A DNA stretch of 64,000 nucleotides from Bacteroides sp. GTDB lineage: Bacteria; Bacillota; Clostridia; Oscillospirales; Acutalibacteraceae. The notes under the pieces are model-generated. The model was not told the DNA's origin, searched no databases, and was given only the letters and a program-made list of their open reading frames with translations. Both the position numbers and the translations under genes were made by a program. Positions 39,211 through 48,043 of this stretch are shown here, piece by piece; the stretch's first letter is position 1; each line of letters opens with the position of its first letter. The stretch lies in NCBI GenBank assembly GCA_023665085.1, contig JAMPEQ010000007.1:62001-126000 (forward strand), written 5' to 3'.

Positions 39211-40037
39211 TATTTTTCCATTTCTCTTTCTGTAATTTCTAAAACAGTCTTAACCTGATGTGCAGTAAACTTTACACCCAGCCAGATTTCCTGAGCTACA
39301 GCTGCCTGCCATACCAGCATAGACAAGCCGTTTGAACATTTTATATTGCTCTTTTTTGCAATTTTTACGAGCTGAGTTTCTGTTGGATTATACACTATAT
39401 CAAATACCGCCTTGCATGCCTGCACCTTTTCTTCCGGCAAAACACATGCATCAACATTAGGATACATTCCAACAGGAGTGCCGTTTATAAGAAGATCATA
39501 CTCACCCTCAACCTCATCAAGTGTAATTAACCCGCAATCTTGATTAAGTTTATCTTTAATTTCGCTCTGAAGCTTTTTACCGGCATCAACATCTGCACTC
39601 CTGACTGCAATAGTTAAATCTGCACCTGCCAGCACTGACTCAAATGCTGCCATTCTGGAAGCTCCTCCGCATCCGCACAAAAGCACATTACCCTCAAGCT
39701 TAATATCAGCCATTTCCATAGCTCTTAAAAGTCCGTAACAGTCAGTATTATGACCTATAAGCATACCGTCTTTTTTCTCAACAGTATTAACTGCACCAAA
39801 AAGCTCAGCCCTGCCAGACAATTTATCAAGATAAGGAATAATATTAAGCTTATGAGGAATTGTAACATTGTAGCCTGCAAAGTCATCAAGCTCATTTATA
39901 CCCTCCTGAAAGATTTCCGGATTAATTTCCTTAAGCATGTACGAAGCATCTATGTTATTTATTTTAAATAGCTCCCTATGTATTACAGGTGACATTGAAT
40001 GACCTAAAGGATAACCTATAAGACCAAAATTTTTCAT
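39210..40037 (-). CDS. aroE: Shikimate dehydrogenase
   Basis: A 275-residue NADP-dependent reductase that converts 3-dehydroshikimate to shikimate. The N-terminal substrate domain has GYPLGHSMSP and NVTIPHK with the catalytic Lys, plus GHNTDCYG. The nucleotide-binding motif is GCGGASRM. First gene of the aroE-aroK pair, and diverges from acpP. Confidence 0.95.
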   Translation of the reverse strand: MKNFGLIGYPLGHSMSPVIHRELFKINNIDASYMLKEINPEIFQEGINELDDFAGYNVTIPHKLNIIPYLDKLSGRAELFGAVNTVEKKDGMLIGHNTDCYGLLRAMEMADIKLEGNVLLCGCGGASRMAAFESVLAGADLTIAVRSADVDAGKKLQSEIKDKLNQDCGLITLDEVEGEYDLLINGTPVGMYPNVDACVLPEEKVQACKAVFDIVYNPTETQLVKIAKKSNIKCSNGLSMLVWQAAVAQEIWLGVKFTAHQVKTVLEITEREMEK

Positions 40038-40064
40038 AATTTTTACCTCTTGTGTAAATTTTTG

Positions 40065-40091
40065 TTGACATTTGAATATGAATTATATAAT
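40065..40091 (+). promoter_or_regulatory. Probable acpP promoter
   Basis: TTGACA (40065-40070) is followed by TATAAT (40086-40091) at a short 15-bp spacing. An overlapping TAATAT at 40088-40093 gives 17 bp. It lies about 60 nt upstream of acpP. Confidence 0.5.
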
Positions 40092-40147
40092 ATGATAATA
40101 ACATAACTAATCAATATTAACAACTACTTTTTTGAGGTGAAATTATT

Positions 40148-40375
40148 ATGGTATTTGATAAAATAAAAGCAATTCTTGCTGAGCAGCTTGATGTTGATGA
40201 AAATTCAATCACTCCTGACAGCCTTATTGTTGAGGATCTTGGTGCAGACAGCCTTGATGCCATTGATATTGTTATGTCTGTTGAAGATGAATTCGGCATC
40301 GAAGTCCCAGACGAGATTGTTGAAAAAATGAGCAGTGTAAATGACATCTTAGTTTTTGTAGAAAATAATATATAA
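40148..40375 (+). CDS. acpP: Acyl carrier protein
   Basis: A 75-residue acidic four-helix protein. The phosphopantetheine attachment Ser is in GADSLDAIDI (around Ser36). TTGAGGTGAAA precedes the ATG. It is monocistronic, away from any fatty-acid synthesis genes in this window, so it could be either the main ACP or a second copy. Confidence 0.92.
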   Translation: MVFDKIKAILAEQLDVDENSITPDSLIVEDLGADSLDAIDIVMSVEDEFGIEVPDEIVEKMSSVNDILVFVENNI

Positions 40376-40449
40376 TTTAATGTACAAATGCTAAAAACTG
40401 TATATTATTACCTATTGCATTGTTGACAATAAAATATAAATAAAGTAAA

Positions 40450-40487
40450 ATAAAAGCAGGCATATTGTCTGCTTTTATTATTTTTTT
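40450..40487 (+). terminator. Terminator between acpP and glpK
   Basis: AAAAGCAG pairs with CTGCTTTT across a 9-nt loop, followed by ATTATTTTTTT. It ends the acpP transcript. Confidence 0.8.
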
Positions 40488-40544
40488 AGATTTTACATAT
40501 CATCTTTAACAGTAATCAAGGCAAATCAATGAGGGGGAATAATT

Positions 40545-42047
40545 ATGTCTGAAAAATACATTATGGCTCTTGATCAGGGCACAACCTCTTCCCGTGCAAT
40601 TATCTTTGACAAAAAAGGTAATATTGTTGCCAAGGCTCAAAATGAGTTTACACAGCATTATCCTGAACATGGCTGGGTTGAGCATGATCCTATGGAAATT
40701 TTATTTTCACAGGTAAGTGCAATCCTTTCCTGCTTAAGACTTGAAAAGGTTAATCCTAAAGATATTGCAGGAATTGGTATAACTAACCAAAGAGAGACCA
40801 CAATAGTATGGGACAAGGAAACAGGTAAGCCTATTTACAACGCAATCGTATGGCAGTGCAGAAGAACTGCTCAAACCTGCGAAGAATTAAAGGCTCAGGG
40901 GTTAAGCGAATATGTAAAGGAAACCACCGGACTTTTGATAGATGCCTATTTCAGTGCAACGAAAATTAAATGGATACTTGATAATGTTGAAGGTGCAAGA
41001 GAAAAGGCAGAAAAAGGAGAGCTGCTTTTCGGAACTGTAGACACATGGCTGATATGGAATCTTACCAACGGAAAAGTTCATGTTACAGATTACTCAAATG
41101 CCTGCAGAACAATGCTGTTTGACATCGATAAGCTTTGCTGGGATCCATACCTTTGTGAAAAGCTTGGTATTCCGATGTCAATGCTGCCTGAAGTTAAGCC
41201 GTCAAGCTGTATTTACGGAAAGGTTGCAAAAATCACAGGAATTGAGGATATAGAAAATGTAGCAATTGCAGGTGCAATAGGCGATCAGCCGGGTGCACTG
41301 TTCGGACAGGGCTGTTTTGAAGTGGGCCAGGCAAAGAACACTTACGGAACAGGCTGTTTCCTGCTTATGAACACAGGAGAAAAGCGTGTAAATTCACGCT
41401 CAAATCTTCTTTCAGGTATTGCATGGGGCATAGGCGATAAAATCACTTATTCACTTGAAGGCTCTGCTTTTAATGCAGGATCTGTTATCAAATGGCTTCG
41501 TGATGAGCTTGAACTTATTCATTCCGCACCTGAATGTGATGAGCTGGCTGAACAGGTTGAAGATTCAAACGGCTTATATTTTGTTCCTGCATTTACAGGG
41601 CTTGGTGCTCCGTATTGGGATATGTATGCCAGAGGAATTATGGTAGGTCTTACAAGAGGTGTAAACAGAAATCACGTTTGCCGTGCTGTTCTTGAAAGCA
41701 TTACATACCAGATGACTGATTTGCTGGAGGCTATGATGAGTGACTCTGACATCGTGCTTAAAGATTTAAGAGTTGACGGAGGAGCATCTGTATCAGATAT
41801 CATGATGCAGATTCAGGCTGACATGACGGGCGTTAAGGTAAACAGACCGAAAAATGTTGAAACAACAGCTCTCGGTGCTGCATACTGTGCAGGTCTTGCA
41901 ACAGGTGTTTGGGAAAGCATGGAGGAAATTGAAGCCAACCGTGAAGTTGATAAAATATTTATTCCGTCTATGGAGGTTTCACTTAGAAACAAAAAATATT
42001 CTGACTGGAAACGTGCCGTTGAACGTTCACGCAACTGGGAAAGATAA
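40545..42047 (+). CDS. glpK: Glycerol kinase
   Basis: A 500-residue FGGY-family kinase that makes sn-glycerol 3-phosphate. The signature elements are [13 protein letters not shown] (phosphate 1), [19 protein letters not shown], and the FGGY signature region around [12 protein letters not shown]. The length matches the family. GAGGGGG lies before the ATG. No glycerol facilitator or dehydrogenase is next to it. The next gene starts 20 bp downstream and is probably co-transcribed. Confidence 0.96.
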   Translation: MSEKYIMALDQGTTSSRAIIFDKKGNIVAKAQNEFTQHYPEHGWVEHDPMEILFSQVSAILSCLRLEKVNPKDIAGIGITNQRETTIVWDKETGKPIYNAIVWQCRRTAQTCEELKAQGLSEYVKETTGLLIDAYFSATKIKWILDNVEGAREKAEKGELLFGTVDTWLIWNLTNGKVHVTDYSNACRTMLFDIDKLCWDPYLCEKLGIPMSMLPEVKPSSCIYGKVAKITGIEDIENVAIAGAIGDQPGALFGQGCFEVGQAKNTYGTGCFLLMNTGEKRVNSRSNLLSGIAWGIGDKITYSLEGSAFNAGSVIKWLRDELELIHSAPECDELAEQVEDSNGLYFVPAFTGLGAPYWDMYARGIMVGLTRGVNRNHVCRAVLESITYQMTDLLEAMMSDSDIVLKDLRVDGGASVSDIMMQIQADMTGVKVNRPKNVETTALGAAYCAGLATGVWESMEEIEANREVDKIFIPSMEVSLRNKKYSDWKRAVERSRNWER

Positions 42048-42067
42048 TATAAAAGGAGATTTTTATT

Positions 42068-43228
42068 ATGGGTAAAGTAGTATGTCCTTGGGCATTAATC
42101 ACAGATTTTGTAACTGACGCTTTTGTCGGCTATGGAATTCCAAGAGAGGACGCAGAAATCTGCACAGATATTTTGCTCGAATCAGACAAGCGTGGTATTG
42201 AAAGCCATGGCTGCAACAGATTCAAGCCTATTTATCTTGACAGAATAAGAGACGGTATTCAGAATCCTGTCACTAATTTTGAAATAATTAAAGAAACCGA
42301 AACTACCGCTGTTGTAGACGGTCATGACGGAATGGGACAGGTTATCGGCTACAAAGCAATGCAGATGGCTATTGACAAGGCTAAAAAGTACGGTATGGGT
42401 ATGGTTGCAGTTCGTAATTCATGCCACTACGGTATTGCAGGCTACTATGCAACTCAGGCTACCGAGCAGGGTTGTATAGGATTAACAGGTACCAACGCAA
42501 GACCTTCAGTTGCTCCAACCTTTGGTGTTGAGGGAATGTTTGGTACAAATCCGCTTACAGTCGGTATTCCTTCTGATGACAAATTTGACTTTGTTATTGA
42601 CTGTGCAACATCTATTACACAGAATGGTAAAATTGAGTATTATGAAAGAATCGGAGAGAATGTTCATCCCGGTACAATAATCGGCACAGACGGCGAATCT
42701 ATAGACGGTGACGCAGGCGTTGCCCTCAAAAAAATTCGTCAGGGTACAGCGGCACTCACAACTCTCGGCGGTATCGGAGAAGCGCTCGGCGGCTACAAGG
42801 GTTACGGCTATGCAATGGTTATCGAACTGCTTTCAGCAATTCTTCAGGACGGCTGGTACGGAAAAGCATTAAACGGCAAGGATGAAGACGGTAATCTCAG
42901 ACCATATCATCTCGGTCACTTCTTTATTGCTATCGACACAAACCATTTCCTCGGTGAAGAGCTTGTAAGACAGAAAGCCGGCGAAATTATCCGCAGTGTC
43001 CGCAATTCTAAAAAAGCACCTGACGCAGACAGAATTTACACAGCAGGTGAAAAAGAATATGATATCTGGCAAAGCAGAAAAGACAGCGGTGTGCCTATCA
43101 ACGAATCAGTTCAAAAAGAAATTCTTGAAGTTCGTGATGAGCTTGGTCTTGATTATACTTTCCCATGGGAAGATAACTACAAGCCATATGCTGACAGAGA
43201 AGTAAAATCACACATCGAAAGATATTAA
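42068..43228 (+). CDS. Malate/L-lactate dehydrogenase family (Ldh2) oxidoreductase
   Basis: A 386-residue NAD(P)-dependent oxidoreductase of the Ldh2/MDH2 (YlbC-like) family, unrelated to classical LDH/MDH. Typical segments are RGIESHGCNRF, HDGMGQVIGYKAM, VRNSCHYGIAGYYA with the active-site His, and GYKGYGYAMVIELLS. It reduces or oxidises a 2-oxo/2-hydroxy acid such as malate, lactate, ureidoglycolate or sulfolactate; the substrate cannot be fixed from sequence. The adjacent malic enzyme makes malate a reasonable guess. AAAAGGAG precedes the ATG. Confidence 0.85.
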   Translation: MGKVVCPWALITDFVTDAFVGYGIPREDAEICTDILLESDKRGIESHGCNRFKPIYLDRIRDGIQNPVTNFEIIKETETTAVVDGHDGMGQVIGYKAMQMAIDKAKKYGMGMVAVRNSCHYGIAGYYATQATEQGCIGLTGTNARPSVAPTFGVEGMFGTNPLTVGIPSDDKFDFVIDCATSITQNGKIEYYERIGENVHPGTIIGTDGESIDGDAGVALKKIRQGTAALTTLGGIGEALGGYKGYGYAMVIELLSAILQDGWYGKALNGKDEDGNLRPYHLGHFFIAIDTNHFLGEELVRQKAGEIIRSVRNSKKAPDADRIYTAGEKEYDIWQSRKDSGVPINESVQKEILEVRDELGLDYTFPWEDNYKPYADREVKSHIERY

Positions 43229-43235
43229 TAACATC

Positions 43236-43263
43236 AAAAGGGCAGGACAGCCTGTCCTTTTGT
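43236..43263 (+). terminator. Terminator between the Ldh2-type gene and malic enzyme
   Basis: The arms 43236-43246 and 43251-43261 pair with one G-T, with a 4-nt loop and a TTTTG tail. It separates the glpK transcript from malic enzyme. Confidence 0.7.
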
Positions 43264-43300
43264 CTTTGAAAATTTTTATATAATATAAGGAGATATAACT

Positions 43301-44473
43301 ATGGATTATCGTAAAGAATCATTAAAGCTTCACGGCGAATGGAAGGGTAAGCTTGAAGTTACTGCAAGGGCTAAGGTTGGCGATAAAGATGCTCTTTCAC
43401 TTGCATATACACCCGGTGTTGCCGAACCATGTGTTGCTATTCAGGCAGATTATAACAAGAGCTGGGAGCTTACAAGACGCTGGAATATGGTTGCTGTAAT
43501 TACTGACGGTACTGCTGTACTCGGTCTTGGTGATATTGGTCCGGAAGCAGGCATGCCTGTTATGGAGGGTAAATGTGTACTCTTCAAGGAGTTCGGTGAC
43601 GTTGATGCATTTCCTCTTTGTGTTCGCACAAAGAATGTTGATGAAATTGTTGAAACAATATACAACATCAGCGGATCATTCGGCGGAATTAACCTTGAAG
43701 ATATTGCTGCTCCTCGCTGCTTTGAAATTGAGGAAAAGCTTAAGGCAAAATGCGACATTCCTATTTTCCATGACGATCAGCACGGCACTGCAGTAGTTGT
43801 TTCAGCTGCACTTATTAACGCAACAAAGCTTACAGGCAAGGCACTTGCTGACTGCAAAGCTGTTATCAATGGCTCGGGAGCTGCAGGAATTGCCATTGCA
43901 AAATTACTTATGACTCTCGGTTTAAAAGACGTTATACTTTGTGACAGAACCGGTGCAATCTATGAGGGAAGAGAAAATCTCAACTCATCAAAAGAAGCTA
44001 TTGCAAAGGTTACAAACAGAGAAATGACAAAGGGCTCACTCGTTGATGCTGTTAAGGATACAGATATTTTTATCGGTGTATCTGCTCCCGGTGTACTTAC
44101 ACAGGAAATGATTAAAACTATGAATGCAGATCCAATTGTTTTGGCAATGGCTAATCCAACACCCGAAATTATGCCTGATGAAGCAAAGGCTGCAGGTGCA
44201 AAAATTGTTGGTACAGGCCGTTCTGATTTTCCAAACCAGATTAACAACGTCGTTGCCTTTCCGGGTATCTTCCGTGGTGCTCTTGATGTCAGAGCAAGTG
44301 ATATTACAGAAAATATGAAAATAGCTGCTGCATATGCTATTGCATCACTTGTTGATGATGATAAACTTACACCTGATTATATTCTTCCATACGCATTTGA
44401 CGAAAGAATTAAAGACACTGTTGCAAAAGCAGTAGCTGATGCCGCTGTTAAAGATGGTGTAGCAAGAATCTAA
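43301..44473 (+). CDS. Malic enzyme (malate to pyruvate + CO2)
   Basis: A 390-residue short-form malic enzyme without the C-terminal phosphotransacetylase-like domain. Motifs: SLAYTPGVAEPC, TDGTAVLGLGDIGPEAGMPVMEGK with catalytic Tyr/Lys-region residues, metal-site FHDDQHGTA, and the NAD(P)-binding NGSGAAGIAIA. TATAAT is seen just before the AAGGAGAT Shine-Dalgarno (about 43277-43291). Its natural terminator seems to lie at 45231, now separated by an IS200-like insertion. Confidence 0.93.
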   Translation: MDYRKESLKLHGEWKGKLEVTARAKVGDKDALSLAYTPGVAEPCVAIQADYNKSWELTRRWNMVAVITDGTAVLGLGDIGPEAGMPVMEGKCVLFKEFGDVDAFPLCVRTKNVDEIVETIYNISGSFGGINLEDIAAPRCFEIEEKLKAKCDIPIFHDDQHGTAVVVSAALINATKLTGKALADCKAVINGSGAAGIAIAKLLMTLGLKDVILCDRTGAIYEGRENLNSSKEAIAKVTNREMTKGSLVDAVKDTDIFIGVSAPGVLTQEMIKTMNADPIVLAMANPTPEIMPDEAKAAGAKIVGTGRSDFPNQINNVVAFPGIFRGALDVRASDITENMKIAAAYAIASLVDDDKLTPDYILPYAFDERIKDTVAKAVADAAVKDGVARI

Positions 44474-44489
44474 CATTCTAAGCAAACAA

Positions 44490-45230
44490 ATAAAACAATC
44501 ATAACCACCCGTAAAACGGGTGGTTTGCACAAGGGCTAAAAGCCACTGATACTAACCCGCGTCTCAAGGCGCGGGCTTTCTCTTTGTTCAAGCCTTATTG
44601 TATTTGCCGCTTTGGCTACCCCTAAAGGTGTTTAATTTGCAAATGGATCTGTATATTCTTTTACACTCAATTTATCCAATGCTATATCTGCTTTCTCTTG
44701 GTCCTGGATATATTTTTTGATTGTTGATTCATTCAATCCTACTGTGGATACATAATATCTTTCTGCCCAAAAGTGCCGATTACCAAACTTGTACTTTAAA
44801 TTTGCGTGTTTATCAAACATCATCAATGCACTTTTACCTTTCAAGTATCCCATAAAACTTGACACACTTGTTTTTGGTGGTATACTTACTAGTAGATGTA
44901 CATGATCTGGCATCATATGTCCCTCTATGATTTCCACTCCCTTGTACTTGCATAATGTTCTTATGATTTCCTGCAAATCTTTTCGGTACTGATTATATAT
45001 CACTTTTCTCCTATACTTCGGCACTATCACTATGTGATACTTACACATCCACTTTGTGTGTGATAAGCTATTATATTTATTTGCCATAAAATCTCCTTTC
45101 TTCTACAATAAGACCTGAACATCTTATTATACCTGATTGGAGATTTTTTGTTTAACTTTCGATGCGCACCCGCATAGCGGGTGGTTCTTTGTTTGGCTCT
45201 TACGAGCCAAACTGCCTAAAGGCATTAATT
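44490..45230 (-). mobile_element. IS200/IS605-family insertion sequence (tnpA only)
   Basis: It contains one Y1 transposase gene flanked by subterminal hairpins, not terminal inverted repeats, as in IS200. On the left, CCACCCGT/ACGGGTGG (about 44506-44525) and a CCCGCG/CGCGGG hairpin. On the right, ACCCGC/GCGGGT near 45166-45183 and GTTTGGCTC/GAGCCAAAC at about 45190-45212. Exact ends are estimated, because this family makes no target duplication. No tnpB is present. Confidence 0.75.
44632..45087 (-). CDS. tnpA: IS200-type Y1 transposase TnpA
   Basis: A 151-residue HUH single-strand transposase. The metal-binding HUH pair is H62 and H64 in PDHVHLLV, and the catalytic tyrosine is Y126 in KKYIQDQE. 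Full length for the family with both motifs intact, so it is probably active. It acts as a dimer on subterminal hairpins and inserts single-stranded copies. The gene faces opposite to the malic enzyme gene it follows. Confidence 0.93.
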   Translation of the reverse strand: MANKYNSLSHTKWMCKYHIVIVPKYRRKVIYNQYRKDLQEIIRTLCKYKGVEIIEGHMMPDHVHLLVSIPPKTSVSSFMGYLKGKSALMMFDKHANLKYKFGNRHFWAERYYVSTVGLNESTIKKYIQDQEKADIALDKLSVKEYTDPFAN

Positions 45231-45259
45231 AAAAGGAGCTGTAAAACAGCTCCTTTTTT
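45231..45259 (+). terminator. Probable original terminator of malic enzyme
   Basis: AAAAGGAGCTGT pairs with ACAGCTCCTTTT, with a 3-4-nt loop and a TTTTTT tail. It begins right at the estimated right end of the IS and points in the malic enzyme direction. Confidence 0.8.
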
Positions 45260-45283
45260 CATATAAATTATTGTTTAGCATCC

Positions 45284-45408
45284 TGTGCCGCAGTGTGCAT
45301 TGTGCGTGCGGCACACGTTTAGAGGGGGTTATCAGGTGGAATTAGCGTAGGCTATCCCCCTGATTCGTTTTCTTGGTATCGTTCTTTTGCGACTCAAAAG
45401 AATGATAC
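45284..45408. other. GC-richer stretch with three strong hairpins, no gene seen
   Basis: Within 125 bp there are TGTGCCGC/GCGGCACA (45284-45291 with 45308-45315), AGGGGG/CCCCCT (45323-45328 with 45356-45361) and a 14-bp stem with one mismatch (45376-45389 with 45395-45408). It is visibly richer in G and C than its surroundings. No T-run follows any of them, so they do not look like terminators. It could be a small RNA, a repeat element or a relic; no open frame of useful length covers it. The rest of 45260-45493 is AT-rich with nothing recognisable. Confidence 0.45.
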
Positions 45409-45493
45409 GACCGTGCGTCAGCACAAATATATTTATATAAATAACAATAATACAATAAGCGATGCTTATGCAGATAAACAACTATTTATCTGC

Positions 45494-47110
45494 TTACATA
45501 ACCACTGTTACTACTGACATTGCAGGAATTTCAATTTCTGTCTCCCCTGCTTCGCCTTCAGCGGTCTGCTGTAAATCAAGCTTATCACTGGTTGTATAAA
45601 CGGAATACGCATTTTCCGTTTTTAATGAAGTTTTCGCATCATCATTTGTAGTATTAACATATACAACAACTCTTGAGTCATCCTGATTTACAAATGCACA
45701 GCTTGCAACACCGTCAATACCTGAACTGCAGGCAATTCTTGTTGCGCCCTCATTTATGAATTTCGAGAAATTACCAAGACACCAGTATCTTTTTGAGGTC
45801 TGAATATCCTTATGATTATCAGGATTAAGATAAATCAATCCATCAGTGTAAACACCATATGAGCATGCTGTCCACCAATTCCATTCCTTTGAATTAAGTA
45901 TAGTAAGATCATCAACAATAACCTTTGCCATTGCAACACCATACTCAATTGTCATTCCGTTAGTGCCATTCTTTTCCTTTGAAATAAGATCAAACACACC
46001 TGTATTTTCATCATTTGTCATCTGACAATATTCAGAGGATGTTATATTGTATGACGGATATTTTTCTGCGAGATAATTTGCAGCTTCCTGCTTTGTTTCA
46101 GCTGAAGACCAATAAGAATGCATGCTTATACTTGTTTCAGGCTGACTGAAATAATTTCTGATAGCCTTGTTTTTAAACACATATTTTGGTCCTTTTCCCA
46201 AAATACAATCAAGATACGCACCTGTGGTGCTACCCTTTCCCTCAGCCGCACCTGAATCAAAAGCAGATATTTTTACACCTTTTTTGTCAAGCTCAGATTC
46301 ATCAAATTTATTTATCATAACATTCAGCAAATCTCTTGCCTCTGTCTTGGAGTAATGACAACCCTCCTGATTAACTGAATATGTACCGTCATCATTATAC
46401 CATGCTGCCCAGCTATACTGTGGCTCGTTGATCGGTGAAACATCAGTTACTCTGTAACCGTCATTCACAAAATACTCTGCTGATTTATAGATGTAATCTG
46501 CAAACGCTTCATAATTTGAAGAATCAAGATTAGTAACCCACGGATCATCTTCTTTTATAGGCGCACCATAGCCTGCACCATTTTTTGTTAATAAAACAGG
46601 TGCAGAATTAGAAAACAGCGTTACTCTCAAATCATCACCAGCTGATTTTTTAGCCAGTGAAAGACAATTTTGTGCCGCAGAATCAGCAGTAAAATCATAA
46701 GAGCCATCAGCATTCAGAAAACATTCTGTACCTCTGTTTTCTGTAAGTATATGCTCGTCTCCCTTTGAGCCGGCTCCAAGATTATAACGATAGATATTTA
46801 AACCGATACCATTATCCTTGCTGTAAAGCATGTTGATAATTTCCTCACTGTTTTCCCATTTGCCGATATCCTGACTCCACCAGCATGCTGATGCACCAAA
46901 ACCATTAATAGCCTGATACGTGACAGTTTCATCAATTTCAGTTTTATTAGTATTAATATTACTGTCTACCCTTTCGCTGACAGCTGAAGCTATAGGCTTG
47001 CTGTTATCAAATCCAACAACACCTATAAATATGTAAGCAATGACAGCAAGTACAGCAACTAAAACTGCTGTCAACACACCAAAAAGCACCTTTGTTTTTT
47101 TCTTAGCCAT
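45494..47110 (-). CDS. Membrane-anchored glycoside hydrolase family 30 enzyme
   Basis: A 538-residue protein. A cytosolic MAKKKTK start and one membrane segment (about residues 8-32, VLFGVLTAVLVAVLAVIAYI) act as an uncleaved anchor or signal. The GH30 (beta/alpha)8 + beta catalytic region spans about residues 60-535. The acid/base Glu is in SPINEPQYSW and the nucleophile Glu in SSEYCQMTND. GFGASACWWSQD and NSKEWNWWTACS are typical of bacterial GH30 endo-enzymes acting on galactan or xylan. The start at 47110 has GAGGTGG upstream. It is a paralogue of the catalytic part of 53873-56929. Its 5' neighbours are the SDR and uxuA, beyond a hairpin, suggesting uronic-acid-rich substrates. Confidence 0.85.
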   Translation of the reverse strand: MAKKKTKVLFGVLTAVLVAVLAVIAYIFIGVVGFDNSKPIASAVSERVDSNINTNKTEIDETVTYQAINGFGASACWWSQDIGKWENSEEIINMLYSKDNGIGLNIYRYNLGAGSKGDEHILTENRGTECFLNADGSYDFTADSAAQNCLSLAKKSAGDDLRVTLFSNSAPVLLTKNGAGYGAPIKEDDPWVTNLDSSNYEAFADYIYKSAEYFVNDGYRVTDVSPINEPQYSWAAWYNDDGTYSVNQEGCHYSKTEARDLLNVMINKFDESELDKKGVKISAFDSGAAEGKGSTTGAYLDCILGKGPKYVFKNKAIRNYFSQPETSISMHSYWSSAETKQEAANYLAEKYPSYNITSSEYCQMTNDENTGVFDLISKEKNGTNGMTIEYGVAMAKVIVDDLTILNSKEWNWWTACSYGVYTDGLIYLNPDNHKDIQTSKRYWCLGNFSKFINEGATRIACSSGIDGVASCAFVNQDDSRVVVYVNTTNDDAKTSLKTENAYSVYTTSDKLDLQQTAEGEAGETEIEIPAMSVVTVVM

Positions 47111-47131
47111 AATCCACCTCTTAAAAACACA

Positions 47132-47170
47132 AGGATTCCCCGAAAAACAATATATTTCTTTGGGAATCCT
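47132..47170 (-). terminator. Hairpin between the SDR gene and GH30
   Basis: AGGATTCCC (47132-47140) pairs with GGGAATCCT (47162-47170). On the minus strand a TTGTGTTTTT tail follows. The 21-nt loop is long, so termination may be partial and allow read-through into GH30. Confidence 0.6.
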
Positions 47171-47188
47171 CATTTTGTATTATTTTAA

Positions 47189-48040
47189 TTATACACCTGA
47201 GTATGCATTAAAACCGCCGTCAACAGCAATATTAACACCTGTGATAAAGCCCGAATAAGCCTCATCACAAAGGAAAAGAAGAGTTCCAGCAAGCTCTTCA
47301 GGCTCACCGAATCTGTCCATTGGTGTAGCGGCAAGAATTTTACCTGTTCTCTCAGTCGGAGTACCGTCTTCATTCCAAAGAAGAGAAGCATTCTGTTTTG
47401 TAGAGAAAAATCCCGGGGCAATGGCATTAACTCTGATACCCAGCGGTGCAAAGTGAACGGCCATCCATTCCGTAAAATTCTTTACAGCAGCCTTGGCAGC
47501 ACTATATGCAGGAATACGTGTAAGCGGACGGTAAGCATTCATTGATGTTACCATAATAATAGTACCATTTTCCTTTTCAGCCATATCCTTTGCAAAGACC
47601 TGTGTAGGTATAAGAGTTCCAAGGAAATTAAGATTAAATACAAAACTTATGCCATTAGGATCAAGATCAAAAAAGGTTTTAATATTTTCATCCTTCTGCA
47701 CAAGGTCAACCTTTTCAAGAGTATCCTTTGTAGTTGTTCCCTTTGGATTATTACCACCGGCACCATTTAAAAGAATATCGCATGTGCCGAGCTTTTCATT
47801 GATAATCTTTCTTGCATTCTCCATAGACTCAAGCTCAAGAACATTACATCCTACAGCAATAGCCTCACCGCCTGCATTATTGATTTCATCAGCACACTGC
47901 TGTGCAGCAGCTTCGTTCAAATCAAGAACAGCAATTCTGCATCCTTGTTCTGCCAACGTTTTTGCAAATGATGCACAAAGAACTCCGCCGCCGCCTGTTA
48001 CAACTGCAACCTTGCCTTTTAAATTATCGTGTTTAAACAT
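47189..48040 (-). CDS. SDR oxidoreductase, probable fructuronate (mannonate) reductase
   Basis: A 283-residue short-chain dehydrogenase. The nucleotide-binding motif is TGGGGVLC, where the usual final Gly is Cys. It also has NGAGGNNPKG and the catalytic YSAAKAAVK (Tyr-x3-Lys). It lies 3 bp downstream of uxuA and is therefore co-transcribed. SDRs in this position replace classical UxuB and interconvert fructuronate and mannonate, which is the inference used here; the sequence alone proves only the SDR fold. Confidence 0.8.
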   Translation of the reverse strand: MFKHDNLKGKVAVVTGGGGVLCASFAKTLAEQGCRIAVLDLNEAAAQQCADEINNAGGEAIAVGCNVLELESMENARKIINEKLGTCDILLNGAGGNNPKGTTTKDTLEKVDLVQKDENIKTFFDLDPNGISFVFNLNFLGTLIPTQVFAKDMAEKENGTIIMVTSMNAYRPLTRIPAYSAAKAAVKNFTEWMAVHFAPLGIRVNAIAPGFFSTKQNASLLWNEDGTPTERTGKILAATPMDRFGEPEELAGTLLFLCDEAYSGFITGVNIAVDGGFNAYSGV

Positions 48041-48043
48041 AAT

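Noticed and set aside
40423..40451. Promoter for glpK (TTGACA and TAAAAT, 17 bp apart)
   Set aside because: The predicted transcript would start inside the acpP terminator hairpin at 40452; more likely a chance match in AT-rich DNA.
44490..45230. IS605-type element with TnpB and guide RNA
   Set aside because: No tnpB reading frame or its remains are visible between the transposase and either end; it is an IS200-type element.
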